DNA of 64,000 nucleotides from assembly GCF_014654615.1 (NCBI RefSeq), contig NZ_BNBB01000001.1, positions 186,001 through 250,000 of the forward strand. Reading direction: 5' to 3'. The position numbers were made by a program, and so were the translations under genes. The stretch comes from Streptosporangium violaceochromogenes. Its GTDB lineage: Bacteria; Actinomycetota; Actinomycetes; Streptosporangiales; Streptosporangiaceae. Below, in pieces: positions 28,323 through 39,911 of the stretch. The notes under the pieces are model-generated. The model was not told where the DNA came from and did no database searches. It saw only the letters and a list, made by a program, of their open reading frames with translations. Within the stretch, counting starts at the first letter, position 1. Each line of letters opens with the position of its first letter.

Positions 28323-29255
28323 TCAGCCGGCCAGCGACGCCTTCCGCGGCGCGACGTCGAGGGCCTGGAAGACCTCACGGGTCGCGCTGGAACGATTGAA
28401 GGTGATGAAGTGAATGCCCGGCGCGCCCTCGTCCAGCAGGGTCTGGCACAGCTCGGCGGCATGCTCGACGCCCAGCCCGCGCACCGCCTCGGGGTCGCCT
28501 GCGACGGCCTCGAACCGCGCGGCCACCTCCGGCGGGAACGGCGCGCCGGACAGCTGCTCGGACCGGGCGATCGTGCTCATCTGGGTGACGGGCATGATGC
28601 CGGGGATGATCGGGGTGTCACAGCCCCTGGCCGCCACGCGGTCACGCAGCCGGAGATAGTCCTCGGCGCGGAAGAACATCTGGGTGATGGCGTAGTCGGC
28701 GCCGGCCCTGCACTTGCGCACGAAGTACTCGGTGTCGCTCTCCACCGAGACCGACCGGGGGTGCTTGTAGGGGAAGGCGGCCACGCCGACGCAGAAGTCG
28801 CCGGACTGGCGGATCAGCCGGACCAGCTCCTCGGCGTAGAGCACCCCCTCGGGGTGGCGGACCCACTCGCCCGTCACGTCGCCGGGGGGGTCGCCGCGCA
28901 CGGCGAGGATGTTGCGCACCCCTGCCCCGGCGAACCTGCCGACCAGGTGGCGCAGCTCGCGGACGGAGTGGTTGACCGCGGTGAAGTGGGCCACCGGGGT
29001 CAGCGTGGTCTCGTGGGCGAGCCTCTCCACGATCTCGACCGTGCGGTCGCGGGTGCCGCCACCGGCGCCGTAGGTGACCGACACGAACGTGGGACGCAGC
29101 GCCTCCAGCTCCCGGATGGCGCGCCAGAGCTGCCGCGCTCCCTCGTCGGTCTTGGGTGGACCGAATTCAAAGGAGAAGGACCGGCCACCGGCGGCGAGCA
29201 GCTCGCGGACGGTGGGAACGCGATCGGGAAGGACGGACGGGCGACCCAGAGCCAT
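28323..29255 (-). CDS. metF: Methylenetetrahydrofolate reductase
   Basis: FAD enzyme making 5-methyl-THF for methionine synthesis. 310 residues: SFEFGPPKTDEGARQLW at the N-terminus (catalytic Glu in FEF), FVSVTYGAGGGTRDRT, NILAVRGDPPGD, ADYAITQMFF and IPGIMPVTQ, all diagnostic. The ATG at 29255 directly follows a TACCCT box 6 bases upstream, inside the palindrome TACCCTTAGGGTA (29255-29267), suggesting a leaderless and possibly repressed transcript. Convergent with the GNAT gene. Confidence 0.96.
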   Translation of the reverse strand: MALGRPSVLPDRVPTVRELLAAGGRSFSFEFGPPKTDEGARQLWRAIRELEALRPTFVSVTYGAGGGTRDRTVEIVERLAHETTLTPVAHFTAVNHSVRELRHLVGRFAGAGVRNILAVRGDPPGDVTGEWVRHPEGVLYAEELVRLIRQSGDFCVGVAAFPYKHPRSVSVESDTEYFVRKCRAGADYAITQMFFRAEDYLRLRDRVAARGCDTPIIPGIMPVTQMSTIARSEQLSGAPFPPEVAARFEAVAGDPEAVRGLGVEHAAELCQTLLDEGAPGIHFITFNRSSATREVFQALDVAPRKASLAG

Positions 29256-29402
29256 ACCCTTAGGGTACTGGCCCCTTCGGAGACCGCCGCACCCGTGATC
29301 GCGGAACCGTCCCCCGCCTTCCCATCGACTCCCATATCCCTACATATATATCCATATGGCCTCCATATAGGAGCTTTCACACCCGACCGATAACCTCGAT
29401 GC

Positions 29403-30467
29403 ATGACCGCTTCCGCTGCCCTCGGCATCATCCGTTCAGAAGTGGATCGTTCTCTCAAGGAATTCGTCGACCGGCAGCGCCCCCGGGTGAGCGCGCCGGA
29501 GCTGGCCCCGCTGATCACCGCCGTCGAGGATTTCCTGGCGACCGGAAAGCGGCTGCGGCCGGCGTTCTGCTACTGGGGCTGGCGGGGCGCGGGCGGGGGC
29601 GACGACCCCGCCCTCTTCACCGCCGCCGCCTCACTCGAACTCCTGCAGGCCAGCGCCCTCGTGCACGACGACGTCATGGACGCCAGCGACCTGCGCCGGG
29701 GCATGCCCTCGGCGCACCGCAGGTTCCAGACCCTGCACGAGAAGGCGGGCTGGCGCGGCTCGGCCGAGCAGTTCGGGCAGGGCTCGGCGATCCTGCTCGG
29801 CAACCTCATGCTCATCTGGTCCGGCGAGATGTGGCGGGGCAGCGGCCTGCCCCCGGACTCGCTGGCCGCGGCGCAGGAGGTCCACGACCACATGCGCACC
29901 GAGCTGATGTGCGGCCAGTACCTCGACCTGCTGGAGCAGGCGCACGGCGACAACACCTTCGACAGCGCGCTGAGGGTCGCCCTGTTCAAAAGCGGAAAGT
30001 ACTCGGTGGAGCAGCCGCTGCGGCTGGGCCTGGTGCTGGCCGCGCGGGCGCGCGAGCCGTGGATCGACCGGCTCTGCGAGGAGTACGGCGCCTGCGTGGG
30101 CATCGCCTTCCAGCTCCGCGACGACATCCTCGGGGTGTTCGGCGACCCGGCCGAGACCGGCAAGCCCGCCGGCGACGACCTGCGGGAGGGCAAGCGGACG
30201 ATGCTCGTCGCCCGCACGCTCGCCGCCGCCTCCCCCGCCCAGGCCGGGGTGGTGCGGAAGACGCTCGGCGACCCCGGGCTGGACGCCGCCGGCGTCGCCC
30301 GGCTGCGCGAGATCATCGACGAGACCGGGGCGCTCACCGCCTGCGAGGACATGATCAAGGAGTATCTCGACACCGCCCTGGCCTCGCTGGAGGGCGCCCC
30401 GATCACCGCGCGGGCCCGCACCGCCCTGGCCGACCTGGCCGTGGCCGCGACCTCGCGCCGTTCCTAG
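29403..30467 (+). CDS. Polyprenyl (geranylgeranyl/farnesyl-type) diphosphate synthase
   Basis: Chain-elongating trans-prenyltransferase. 354 residues with the first Asp-rich motif in [20 protein letters not shown] (DDxxD), the GQYLDL region, and the second motif [13 protein letters not shown]. The product length cannot be read off safely. Homologous to mycobacterial IdsA2, which neighbours Rv2175c and pknL; both of these also occur here. A TAACCT -10-like box lies 6 bases before the ATG. The 3' end overlaps convergent thiE by 4 bases. Confidence 0.9.
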   Translation: MTASAALGIIRSEVDRSLKEFVDRQRPRVSAPELAPLITAVEDFLATGKRLRPAFCYWGWRGAGGGDDPALFTAAASLELLQASALVHDDVMDASDLRRGMPSAHRRFQTLHEKAGWRGSAEQFGQGSAILLGNLMLIWSGEMWRGSGLPPDSLAAAQEVHDHMRTELMCGQYLDLLEQAHGDNTFDSALRVALFKSGKYSVEQPLRLGLVLAARAREPWIDRLCEEYGACVGIAFQLRDDILGVFGDPAETGKPAGDDLREGKRTMLVARTLAAASPAQAGVVRKTLGDPGLDAAGVARLREIIDETGALTACEDMIKEYLDTALASLEGAPITARARTALADLAVAATSRRS

Positions 30468-31141
30468 GGGACCTCCTCCCACGGGGGATCGTGCCCGGGA
30501 CCCGCCGCCGCGGTCAGGCGGCGGCGGAACTCCTCGGCGGCCCCCTTCGGGTCGTCGGCCTCGGTGACGGCCCGCACGACCACCACCCGGCGCGCGCCGC
30601 AGGCGATGACCTCGTCGAGGTTGGCGAGGTCGACGCCGCCGATGGCGAACCAGGGCCGGACGGTGCCCAGGGCCGCGGCGTGGCGGAGCAGGCCGGGGCC
30701 GGGCGCGGACCGCCCCGGCTTGGTGGGCGTCGGCCAGACGGGGCCGCAGCAGAAATAGTCGACCCCCGGCTCGACGGCCGCCGCCGAGGCCTCCTCCGGG
30801 GCGTGAGTGGAACGCCCGATGAGGATGTCGTCGCCCAGCAGGTCGCGTGCGACCGGCACCGGCAGATCGCCCTGGCCGAGGTGGAGCACGTCGGGACGGC
30901 ACGCGTAGGCGATGTCGGCCCGGTCGTTGACGGCCAGCAGCGTGCCGTGGCGGTCGCACGCGTCGCGGAAGACCTCAAGGAGCGCGAGCTCCTCGCGTGC
31001 CTCAAGTCCTTTCTCGCGGAGCTGGACGATGTCGACCCCGCCCGACAGGGCGGCGTCGAGGAAGTCGGCCAGATCTCCCCGATCCCGGCGGCCGTCCGTG
31101 CAGAGGTACAGGCGTGCCTCAGAAAGCGAGGGCCTGGGCAC
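30464..31141 (-). CDS. thiE: Thiamine-phosphate synthase
   Basis: Joins HMP-diphosphate and thiazole phosphate. 225 residues: [45 protein letters not shown] and [17 protein letters not shown] are the ThiE signatures (diphosphate, Mg and thiazole loops). ATG at 31141, overlapping the upstream Rv2175c-type gene by 23 bases on the same strand. The pathway partners thiO-thiS-thiG lie 2 kb away on the other strand behind a TPP riboswitch. Confidence 0.94.
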   Translation of the reverse strand: MPRPSLSEARLYLCTDGRRDRGDLADFLDAALSGGVDIVQLREKGLEAREELALLEVFRDACDRHGTLLAVNDRADIAYACRPDVLHLGQGDLPVPVARDLLGDDILIGRSTHAPEEASAAAVEPGVDYFCCGPVWPTPTKPGRSAPGPGLLRHAAALGTVRPWFAIGGVDLANLDEVIACGARRVVVVRAVTEADDPKGAAEEFRRRLTAAAGPGHDPPWEEVP

Positions 31142-31493
31142 GTCTTTTGACCTCGGTGTGGCGGCCCGCGAGAATCGCGTCCACCGGGGACCCCGGAAGG
31201 GTCTCGTCGGGAGTGAACAACCAGCGCAGCGACTCGACGTCGTCGTATCCGGCGTCGAGCAGCACGGTGAGCGTGCCGGGTAGTCCCTTCACGACCTCAC
31301 CGTCCGCGAGGAACGCGGCCGGCACCTGCGGCTCGCCCCCGCCCCTTCGCACCCCGATGATCTTACGGTCCTTGAGAAGTTGCTTCGCGCGACCGGCGCT
31401 GAGGTTGAGCCTTCTGGCCACCTCCGTCAGGGTGAGCCACTCGCCCACCAACTGGTCTGTCTCCCGGTCGATCTGCGCAACAGAAAGCGTCAC
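31119..31493 (-). CDS. Rv2175c-family DNA-binding protein (PknL partner)
   Basis: 124 residues. An N-terminal winged helix-turn-helix ([31 protein letters not shown]) and a C-terminal part with [46 protein letters not shown] match the Rv2175c family. In M. tuberculosis, PknL phosphorylates Rv2175c at an N-terminal Thr and this blocks DNA binding; the PknL homologue is 4 kb away here. The Thr after [11 protein letters not shown] is a candidate site by position only. Confidence 0.88.
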   Translation of the reverse strand: MTLSVAQIDRETDQLVGEWLTLTEVARRLNLSAGRAKQLLKDRKIIGVRRGGGEPQVPAAFLADGEVVKGLPGTLTVLLDAGYDDVESLRWLFTPDETLPGSPVDAILAGRHTEVKRRAQALAF

Positions 31494-31544
31494 GAACCCA
31501 CCACTACCACATCGAGCCCATCGCCAAACACCCCCTCGGCGAGG

Positions 31545-32717
31545 TTACGCCACCGCGCAGTCACGCAACGCCGTCGCGGGGTCGGCCAGGCGGCCGGCGT
31601 CGAGCCTCTGGCCGCCCTCGATGAGACGGCGCCCCTGGAGCAGGTCGCGGGGGCGGTTCACCGCGAGCACGGCGGCGAGCCTGCCGTCGCCGGCCATCCA
31701 GCAGACGCCCCACCGGGGGTCGGCGGCCGGGTCGCCGCGCAGCACCGGGTGGCCGTCGCCGTGGTGGCCGGCGTACTGCACCATGTGGCCGAACTGCTCG
31801 GACCAGAAATAGGGCACCGGGTCGTAGACCGCCTCGTCGCCGACGAGCGTGGCCACCGCCACCTCGGGGGCGCCCAGCGCGGTGTCCCAGTGCTCGACCC
31901 GCAGGCGGCGGCCGTAGCGGCGCGACCACCAGGCGGCGCAGTCGCCCACGGCGACCACGTCCGGCAGGGAGGTGCGCAGGTGCTCGTCGGTGACGACGCC
32001 GTCGTCGAGCTCGACGCCGGAGCCGGCCAGCCACTCGACCGCCGGGCGCACGCCCACCCCGGTGACGACGACGTCGGCCCCGATCTCGGAGCCGTCTGCC
32101 AGGGTCAGGCCCCCGGGGTCGACGGAGGCGACCGCGGCCCCCAGGCGCAGGTCCACCCCGGCCCGGGCGTACCAGGAGACGGTGTGGGCGCCGACCGGCC
32201 CCAGGGCAGCGGCCAGGGGGAAGGCGGCGGCCTCGACGACGGTCACCGCGCAGCCCGCCCCGCGGGCGGCGGTGGCCACCTCGGCGCCGATCCAGCCCGC
32301 GCCGACGACGGCGACCCGCCTGCCCTCGGTGAGCAGGGCGCGCAGCGCGAGCGCGTCGTCGATGGTGCGCAGCACGTGCTGCGGCCCCTCTCCGGGCAGC
32401 CGGACGGGGCGGGCGCCGGTGGCGATGACCAGCCCGTCGTAGGCCAGCTCCCCCTCGGCGGTCTCCACCACGCCCGCGCGCAGCCCCTTGGCCGCCACCC
32501 CGGCGCGGAAGTCGACCTCCAGGGCCTCCAGGTCGGAGTCGACGACGGTGGAGTCGGTCCCGCCCGTCAGGACGGACTTGGAAAGGGGCGGGCGATCGTA
32601 GGGTCGGTGCGCCTCCTCGCCCATAAGGGTGATCGTGCCGGCGAACCCTCGGGCCCGTAACGCCTCAACACTGCGCACGCCGGCGAGGCCGGCGCCAACC
32701 ACCACGACGTGATTCAC
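31545..32717 (-). CDS. FAD-dependent pyridine-nucleotide oxidoreductase (ferredoxin reductase-like)
   Basis: 390 residues of the class of putidaredoxin/ferredoxin reductases. FAD Rossmann motif VVVGAGLAGVRSVEALRARGF at the N-terminus, YDRPPLSKSVLTG, the NAD(P) motif VAVVGAGWIGAEVATAARGAG, and VAVGDCAAWW near the end. No ferredoxin or P450 gene is adjacent. It is divergent from the thiO cluster and a homologue occupies a similar place next to thiO in Streptomyces (from memory), but no thiamine role is known. Confidence 0.85.
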   Translation of the reverse strand: MNHVVVVGAGLAGVRSVEALRARGFAGTITLMGEEAHRPYDRPPLSKSVLTGGTDSTVVDSDLEALEVDFRAGVAAKGLRAGVVETAEGELAYDGLVIATGARPVRLPGEGPQHVLRTIDDALALRALLTEGRRVAVVGAGWIGAEVATAARGAGCAVTVVEAAAFPLAAALGPVGAHTVSWYARAGVDLRLGAAVASVDPGGLTLADGSEIGADVVVTGVGVRPAVEWLAGSGVELDDGVVTDEHLRTSLPDVVAVGDCAAWWSRRYGRRLRVEHWDTALGAPEVAVATLVGDEAVYDPVPYFWSEQFGHMVQYAGHHGDGHPVLRGDPAADPRWGVCWMAGDGRLAAVLAVNRPRDLLQGRRLIEGGQRLDAGRLADPATALRDCAVA

Positions 32718-32840
32718 ACCTCACGAGCCTAAAGGCCCGCACGGGCGCTCTGCCATTGGCTGTTCGATAACGAAAACGGTATTTAGCGTATATCTCCCGC
32801 AGGAGGGACGTTGCCCCACCCCTTAGGGTGGAAGCGACAA

Positions 32841-32966
32841 GACGCGCGGGAGCCCGGGACGCACCGGGCTGAGAGGAGGGCTGCGGAGCGGCCGGTACGG
32901 GCCGTGACCCGCAAGCGGGCCCTCGACCGCCAGGAACCTGATCCGGGTCATGCCGGCGAAGGGAGC
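32841..32966 (+). ncRNA. TPP riboswitch (THI element)
   Basis: Conserved blocks are clear: GCGGGAGCCCGGG followed by CCGGGCTGAGAGGAGGG (P2/J3 with the CUGAGA pyrimidine sensor), then GAACCTGATCCGGGTCATGC and CGGCGAAGGGAGCG, the diphosphate-sensor arm. The middle (about 32885-32930) forms the variable P3 extension. It ends about 10 bases before thiO. With GGGAGCGGAG just ahead of the ATG, control is probably by hiding the ribosome binding site. Confidence 0.95.
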
Positions 32967-32975
32967 GGAGCACGG

Positions 32976-35139
<2,164 letters not shown>

Positions 35140-35215
35140 AAAGCAGTCAACGTCTCCGCATCGGTTTGTAACGGCCGGACCCTGCGGACGCCAAATCGCC
35201 CGTAAACTCTGCCGG

Positions 35216-37147
35216 GTGGACACGGCGCTTACGGACCCGCTGGTCGGGAAACTCCTCGACGGGCGTTACCGCGTCGAGTCCCGGATCGCCCGGGGAGGCA
35301 TGGCAACCGTCTACCTGGCTCTGGACGTCCGGCTCGATCGCACGGTCGCCGTCAAGGTGATGCACCGCTCCCTCGTCGAGGACCCCTCGTTCGTGCGGCG
35401 GTTCATCGGCGAGGCCAAGTCGGTGGCGAGCCTGTCGCACCCCAACGTGGTGCAGGTCTTCGACCAGGGCACCGACGGGGACAACGTCTATCTGTCCATG
35501 GAGTACGTCCCGGGGCGCACCCTGCGCGACGTGCTCCGCACCCGGGGCAGGCTGCCCGCGCGCGAGGCCCTCGAACTCATGATCCCGGTGCTCGCCGCGC
35601 TGGGCTCGGCGCACCAGGCCGGGCTGATCCACCGGGACGTCAAGCCGGAGAACGTCCTGCTCGCCGACGACGGCCGCGTCAAGGTCGTGGACTTCGGCCT
35701 GGCGCGGGCCATCGAGGCGACGAGCCAGACGCGCACCGGCGTCATGATCGGCACCATCGGCTACATGTCGCCCGAGCAGGTGACCTCCGGCGCCACCGAC
35801 GCCCGCACCGACGTCTACGCCGCCGGGATCATGCTGTTCGAGCTGCTCACCGGCCGCCAGCCGTACGAGGGCGAGACCCCCATGTCGGTGGCCTACCGGC
35901 ACGTGCACGACACCGTGCCGGTGCCCTCGGCCCTGCTGCCCGGCTCTCCCCCGTCGCTGGACACGCTGGTGGCCCACGCGACGGCCCGCGACCCCGCCCA
36001 CCGCCCCGCCGACGCCACCGCGCTGCTGGTCGCGGCGGTGGAGGCGCACCGGACGCTTCCCCGGGAGAGCGGCCCGGTCCCCTCGGCCCCCGCCGCGTCC
36101 CCCCGGGGTCCCGTCCCCGGGGCGCAGAGCAACCACACGCTGATCCAGCCGCGTGGCGACGTGCCGACGGCCGGGCCCTTGACCGGCCCCGCCGCGGGAG
36201 CCGGCCCGGTCACCCACAGGGCACGCGGCCGGGGTTTCTCCCCGAGCTGGTTCGTGGCCGGGCTGGCCGTGGTGATGGTGATCGCGGTGGGCGTGACCGG
36301 CTGGCTGTTCTCCCAGAACACCTCCGTGACGGTGCCCCTGCTCGTCGGCAAGAACATCGCGGTCGCCGAGACCGAGGCCCGCAGGCTCGGCTTCATCGTC
36401 GAGATCGGCAAGCAGGAGCACGACGAGAAGATGCCCAAGGGCAGCGTGCTGAGGACCGAACCGGCCGCCGGCACCGAGACCGACGGCAAGAGCAGGCTCC
36501 TCCTCATCGCGTCGGCGGGCCCCAAGCGGGTCGCCGTTCCCAACGTCGTGGGCCTGAGCGAGGCCGAGGCCCGGACGAGAATCGCCGCGGCCGGGCTGAT
36601 CGTCGACAGGGTCAGGAAGCTCGCCAGCGAGACCGTGCCGCGCGGCCAGGTGATGCGGACCAGTCCCGCCGTGGGCAACCCGGTCAGGGAGGGCAGCAAA
36701 ATCGACCTGATGATGAGCGCCGGGCTCGTCACCCCCGACCTGAAGGGCATGCTCCGCGACCAGGCGGACGCCTTCCTGCGCGGCGCGGGCTTCGTGCCCG
36801 AGTTCGTCGAGCAGACCGACTCCGCCCAGCCCTGCACCGTCATCGCCCAGGACCCGCAGCCCAACGCCGAGATCGACAGGGGCGCCACCATCCGGCTGAC
36901 CCTGTCGCAGTGCTCCAACGGCGAGTGGCACTGGCCGTGGGAGATCAACGGCGAGAACGCGGGGGGAAACTTCGTCGTCGTCCCGAACGTGATGTTCAAG
37001 GACGTCAAGGCGGCCCGCGACGAGCTGCGCGCCTCGGGGATGAAGGTGCACGTCAGAAAGGGCCTGGGCCGCGGGCGCGTCCTGGCCCAGCGTCCACCTG
37101 GCGGTCAGCAGGTGCCGCCCGGCACCGAGGTGACGCTCTGGCACTGA
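35216..37147 (+). CDS. pknL: PASTA-domain Ser/Thr protein kinase, PknL type
   Basis: 643 residues. The cytoplasmic kinase (about 16-275) has IARGGMATVYLA (Gly loop), AVKVM (Lys47), HRDVKPEN (139-146) and DFG (159-161), followed by a TRTGVMIGTIGYMSPEQ activation loop with Thr sites. A Pro/Ala linker, one membrane helix (WFVAGLAVVMVIAVGVTGWLF) and four extracellular PASTA repeats follow, which in this family bind muropeptides or lipid II. GTG start; TAAACT 7 bases upstream suggests a leaderless mRNA. Its likely substrate is the Rv2175c-type protein at 31119-31493. Confidence 0.94.
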   Translation: MDTALTDPLVGKLLDGRYRVESRIARGGMATVYLALDVRLDRTVAVKVMHRSLVEDPSFVRRFIGEAKSVASLSHPNVVQVFDQGTDGDNVYLSMEYVPGRTLRDVLRTRGRLPAREALELMIPVLAALGSAHQAGLIHRDVKPENVLLADDGRVKVVDFGLARAIEATSQTRTGVMIGTIGYMSPEQVTSGATDARTDVYAAGIMLFELLTGRQPYEGETPMSVAYRHVHDTVPVPSALLPGSPPSLDTLVAHATARDPAHRPADATALLVAAVEAHRTLPRESGPVPSAPAASPRGPVPGAQSNHTLIQPRGDVPTAGPLTGPAAGAGPVTHRARGRGFSPSWFVAGLAVVMVIAVGVTGWLFSQNTSVTVPLLVGKNIAVAETEARRLGFIVEIGKQEHDEKMPKGSVLRTEPAAGTETDGKSRLLLIASAGPKRVAVPNVVGLSEAEARTRIAAAGLIVDRVRKLASETVPRGQVMRTSPAVGNPVREGSKIDLMMSAGLVTPDLKGMLRDQADAFLRGAGFVPEFVEQTDSAQPCTVIAQDPQPNAEIDRGATIRLTLSQCSNGEWHWPWEINGENAGGNFVVVPNVMFKDVKAARDELRASGMKVHVRKGLGRGRVLAQRPPGGQQVPPGTEVTLWH

Positions 37148-37172
37148 GACCGCCCGGACGGGCCGCTCCGCG

Positions 37173-38369
37173 TCACAGATGTTCGCGCGCGACCGTACGG
37201 GCGAGCCGCTCAAGCAGCGGCCCCGCGTCGGCCAGGCACCGGGCCGGGTCGGGCTCGATGTCGGTGAGCGCGTAGGCCGCGACGATGCCCGCCGCCCTCA
37301 GCTCCTCGTCGCCCAGGTCGCGGCGGCCGCAGACCGCGACGACCGGGACGCCCGCCCGGGCCGCGGCCGCCGCCACCCCGGCGGGGGCCTTGCCCCGCAG
37401 GGTCTGGCGGTCCAGCGCGCCCTCGCCGGTGACGACCAGGCGGGCGCCGGAAAGCAGATCTCCGAAGCCGAGCAGATCGAGGAGGTAGCCGATCCCGGGC
37501 CGGAACACGGCCCGCAGGAAGGCCATGGCGGCGAAGCCCACCCCGCCGGCGGCCCCCGCGCCCGGCAGGGAGGCCGCGTCCGCCGGGCCGGGCGCGCCGT
37601 CGGCGGCGGCGCCCGTCAGGCCCGGGGTGCGCGCGGCGACGGCGGCGAGCCGGGCGAGGGAACGCTCAAGCAGCTCCACCTCCCCGGGGCGGGCGCCCTT
37701 CTGCGGGCCGTACACGGCGGCGGCGCCGTCGGGACCCAGCAGGGGGTTGTCCACGTCACCGGCGACGACGAACGTCACCCCCCGCGGGACGGTGAACCCG
37801 GAGACGTCGATCTCGGCCAGGTCGCCCAGGGCGGCGCCGCCGGGCGCGAGCTCCCGCCCGGCGGCGTCCAGGAAACGCACGCCGAGCGCCCGCATCATCC
37901 CCGCGCCGCCGTCGGTGCACGCGCTGCCGCCGAGGCCGAGCACGACCCGCCGCGCCCCCCGCCCCACCGCGTGGGCGATCAACTCCCCGGTGCCGCGGCT
38001 GGTCGCGGTGAGCGGCGCGAACGCGGGACCTCCCTCTCCCGCCGATCCCTCCGCCGCGACCGGCAGCCGCCGCAGGCCGGACGCCTCGGCCAGTTCCACG
38101 ACCGCCGTCGCCCCCTGCGCCCCGGCCGCGCGCCAGGCGTAGGAGGCGCGGACCGGGTCTCCCACCGGGCCCGTGACCTCGGCCTCGACGCGGGTGAACC
38201 CCCGGGCCACGAGCGCTTCCACGGTGCCGTCACCGCCGTCGGCCACCGGCAGCACGACCGCGGCCACCCGCGGCCCGAACCCCGCGGCCACCCGGGCCGC
38301 GGCCTCGGCCGCCGTCAGCGACCCCCTGAACTTGTCCGGGGCGATGATGACATGTCCCCTCTGAGACAT
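37173..38369 (-). CDS. Glycerate kinase
   Basis: Type I (GarK/GlxK-like) kinase phosphorylating D-glycerate. 398 residues: VIIAPDKFRGSLTAAEAAARVAAGF, LPVADGGDGTVEALVARG, LGLGGSACTDGGAGMMRALG and VVTGEGALDRQTLRGKAPAGVAAAA are the family motifs. An insert of about 20 residues rich in Ala/Gly/Pro (AAADGAPGPADAASLPGAGA) lies in the second half. Convergent with pknL, 25 bases apart. The position of the phosphate (2- or 3-) cannot be told. Confidence 0.93.
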   Translation of the reverse strand: MSQRGHVIIAPDKFRGSLTAAEAAARVAAGFGPRVAAVVLPVADGGDGTVEALVARGFTRVEAEVTGPVGDPVRASYAWRAAGAQGATAVVELAEASGLRRLPVAAEGSAGEGGPAFAPLTATSRGTGELIAHAVGRGARRVVLGLGGSACTDGGAGMMRALGVRFLDAAGRELAPGGAALGDLAEIDVSGFTVPRGVTFVVAGDVDNPLLGPDGAAAVYGPQKGARPGEVELLERSLARLAAVAARTPGLTGAAADGAPGPADAASLPGAGAAGGVGFAAMAFLRAVFRPGIGYLLDLLGFGDLLSGARLVVTGEGALDRQTLRGKAPAGVAAAAARAGVPVVAVCGRRDLGDEELRAAGIVAAYALTDIEPDPARCLADAGPLLERLARTVAREHL

Positions 38370-38441
38370 CCCTGCTCCCTGGTCGGATCCTCCGCCCTGC
38401 CGGGCCCGGCGTCCTTTCCGCGCCCCGCGCGGGCCACGCTG

Positions 38442-38510
38442 TCACGCGGCGTCGAGGATCTTCTCATAGCCGACGCACCGGCACAGGTTACCCGCCGGAA
38501 CCTCGCGGAC
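38442..38510 (-). pseudogene. Remnant of a CoxS/XdhC-type [2Fe-2S] protein
   Basis: The minus strand reads VREVPAGNLCRCVGYEKILDAA and then stop. This is the C-terminal end of the small iron-sulfur subunit of xanthine/CO-dehydrogenase-type molybdenum hydroxylases, with the second-cluster GNLCRC-GY motif intact. The first cluster and the ferredoxin domain are missing; upstream lies a GGGCGCC repeat tract (about 38541-38566). A 42-residue frame from an ATG at 38570 could still be read. I take it as a gene relic left by deletion between glycerate kinase and nfo. Confidence 0.65.
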
Positions 38511-38540
38511 CCCGGCGGGCGGCGAGCAGCGGGCGGTGAG

Positions 38541-38566
38541 CGCCGGGCGCCGGGCGCCGGGCGCCG
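38541..38566. repeat. Short tandem repeat CGCCGGG
   Basis: Nearly four tandem copies of CGCCGGG, at the point where the iron-sulfur gene remnant loses similarity. It may be a slippage-prone deletion junction. Confidence 0.6.
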
Positions 38567-38625
38567 ACATGCCGGGGGCCGCGGCGGGGAAGGTCGCCCG
38601 GCCGCGCGGCCTAGACTGGCGTCAC

Positions 38626-39507
38626 ATGACCTCTCTCGCTCCCATCGGCGGGCACGTCCCTGTCGCCGGAGGCCTGGCCAGGGGCGCCCTGCGGTACGCC
38701 TCGGAGATCGGCGCCGAGATGATCCAGGTGTTCGTCACCAACCCCAGGGGCTGGGCGCTCACCGCGGGAGACCCGGCCCAGGACGTCGCGCTGCGCGCGT
38801 CGGGCATGCCGTCCTTCGTCCACGCGCCCTACCTCGTCAACCTGGGCTCCCCCACCGCCGAGACGGTGGAGAGGTCGGTCGCCACCGTACGGCACTGCCT
38901 GCTGCGCGCCCGCGCGATCGGCGCCCGGGGCGTGGTCGTGCACACCGGGTCGGCGGTGGACCGCCCCCGCGAAACCGCCCTGCGCCAGATCCGCGAGCGC
39001 CTGCTGCCCCTGATGGAGGAGATCCCCGACGACGGCCCCGATCTGCTGCTGGAGCCGATGGCCGGGCAGGGGGCGATGCTCTGCGGGACCGTCCAGGAGC
39101 TGGAGCCCTATCTGGCGGCTCTCGACCGGCATCCGAAGGTGGGCGTCTGCCTGGACACCTGCCACGCCTTCGCAGCCGGCCACGACCTGTCGACCCCCGA
39201 GGGCATGGCCACGACCCTCGACGCCCTGCACGCGATCGCCCCCGGCCGGCTCAGGCTGATCCACGCCAACGACTCCAAGGACGTCTGCGGCTCCCGGAGG
39301 GACCGGCACGAGAACATCGGCGCCGGCCACATCGGGGCCCTGCCCTTCGGCGCCCTGATGCGCCATCCGGCGGCGGCCGGGGTGCCGCTCTGCGTCGAGA
39401 CGCCCGGCGGGGCCGGCAGGCATCGCGAGGACATCGCGACGCTCAAGAGGCTGCGCGACGGCTCCCCACGACCGGCCGGCGCGGGACGGGACACCCGTCC
39501 TCCGTGA
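38626..39507 (+). CDS. nfo: Endonuclease IV (AP endonuclease)
   Basis: Cuts DNA 5' of abasic sites; trinuclear zinc TIM barrel. 293 residues: PIGGHVPVAGGLARGALRYASEIGAEMIQVFVTNPRGW, FVHAPYLVNLGSP (zinc His), GVVVHTGSA, LLLEPMAGQG (Glu), GVCLDTCHAFAAGHDL (Asp/His), IHANDSKDVCGSRRDRHENIGAGHIG and CVETPGG hold all metal ligands. ATG at 38626, 8 bases after a TAGACT box, so probably leaderless. Confidence 0.95.
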   Translation: MTSLAPIGGHVPVAGGLARGALRYASEIGAEMIQVFVTNPRGWALTAGDPAQDVALRASGMPSFVHAPYLVNLGSPTAETVERSVATVRHCLLRARAIGARGVVVHTGSAVDRPRETALRQIRERLLPLMEEIPDDGPDLLLEPMAGQGAMLCGTVQELEPYLAALDRHPKVGVCLDTCHAFAAGHDLSTPEGMATTLDALHAIAPGRLRLIHANDSKDVCGSRRDRHENIGAGHIGALPFGALMRHPAAAGVPLCVETPGGAGRHREDIATLKRLRDGSPRPAGAGRDTRPP

Positions 39508-39580
39508 ACCGGCCGCCCCCGTGGGGCCGGATCCCGGTCCGGCCCCCGGCCGACGCGGGGCGTCCCGTCCCACCGGAGAG

Positions 39581-39612
39581 CGCCGGGCCCTCCCCCTGCC
39601 CAGGGCCCGGCG
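39581..39612 (+). terminator. Terminator after nfo
   Basis: Perfect 11-bp stem CGCCGGGCCCT/AGGGCCCGGCG with a 10-base loop. The rest of the 404-base gap (39508-39911) shows no convincing gene; it holds only GC-rich sequence and scattered short repeats such as GTCGAC. Confidence 0.65.
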
Positions 39613-39911
39613 GCCGGACGACCGCCCCCCGCGGTCATCCGGCGAGATCCGCGCATCAGGCCCCGTGCGAGCCTCGCGGCTCCCGTCTCCCCCGTCTTCC
39701 CCGATGCGGCGGGTGCGGCTCTCCGATGTAGGGAACCTTAGAGCGGTGCCCCCGCCCGGGGAGTCCCGCTTCACCGTCGACACGACAAACGGTCCGTAGT
39801 CGTCGACATACGGAGAGTCACGGAGCGACGAGCGGCCCGGCGGAGACGACGAGCGGTCGGCCCGCCCGCCGGCGGCCCCCGCCCCATCCGGACGGCCGCG
39901 GAGCGGCGGGG

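Noticed and set aside
38541..38566. GGGCGCC tandem tract considered as a CRISPR-like or origin iteron array
   Set aside because: Units are only 7 bases, with no spacers and no replication gene nearby.
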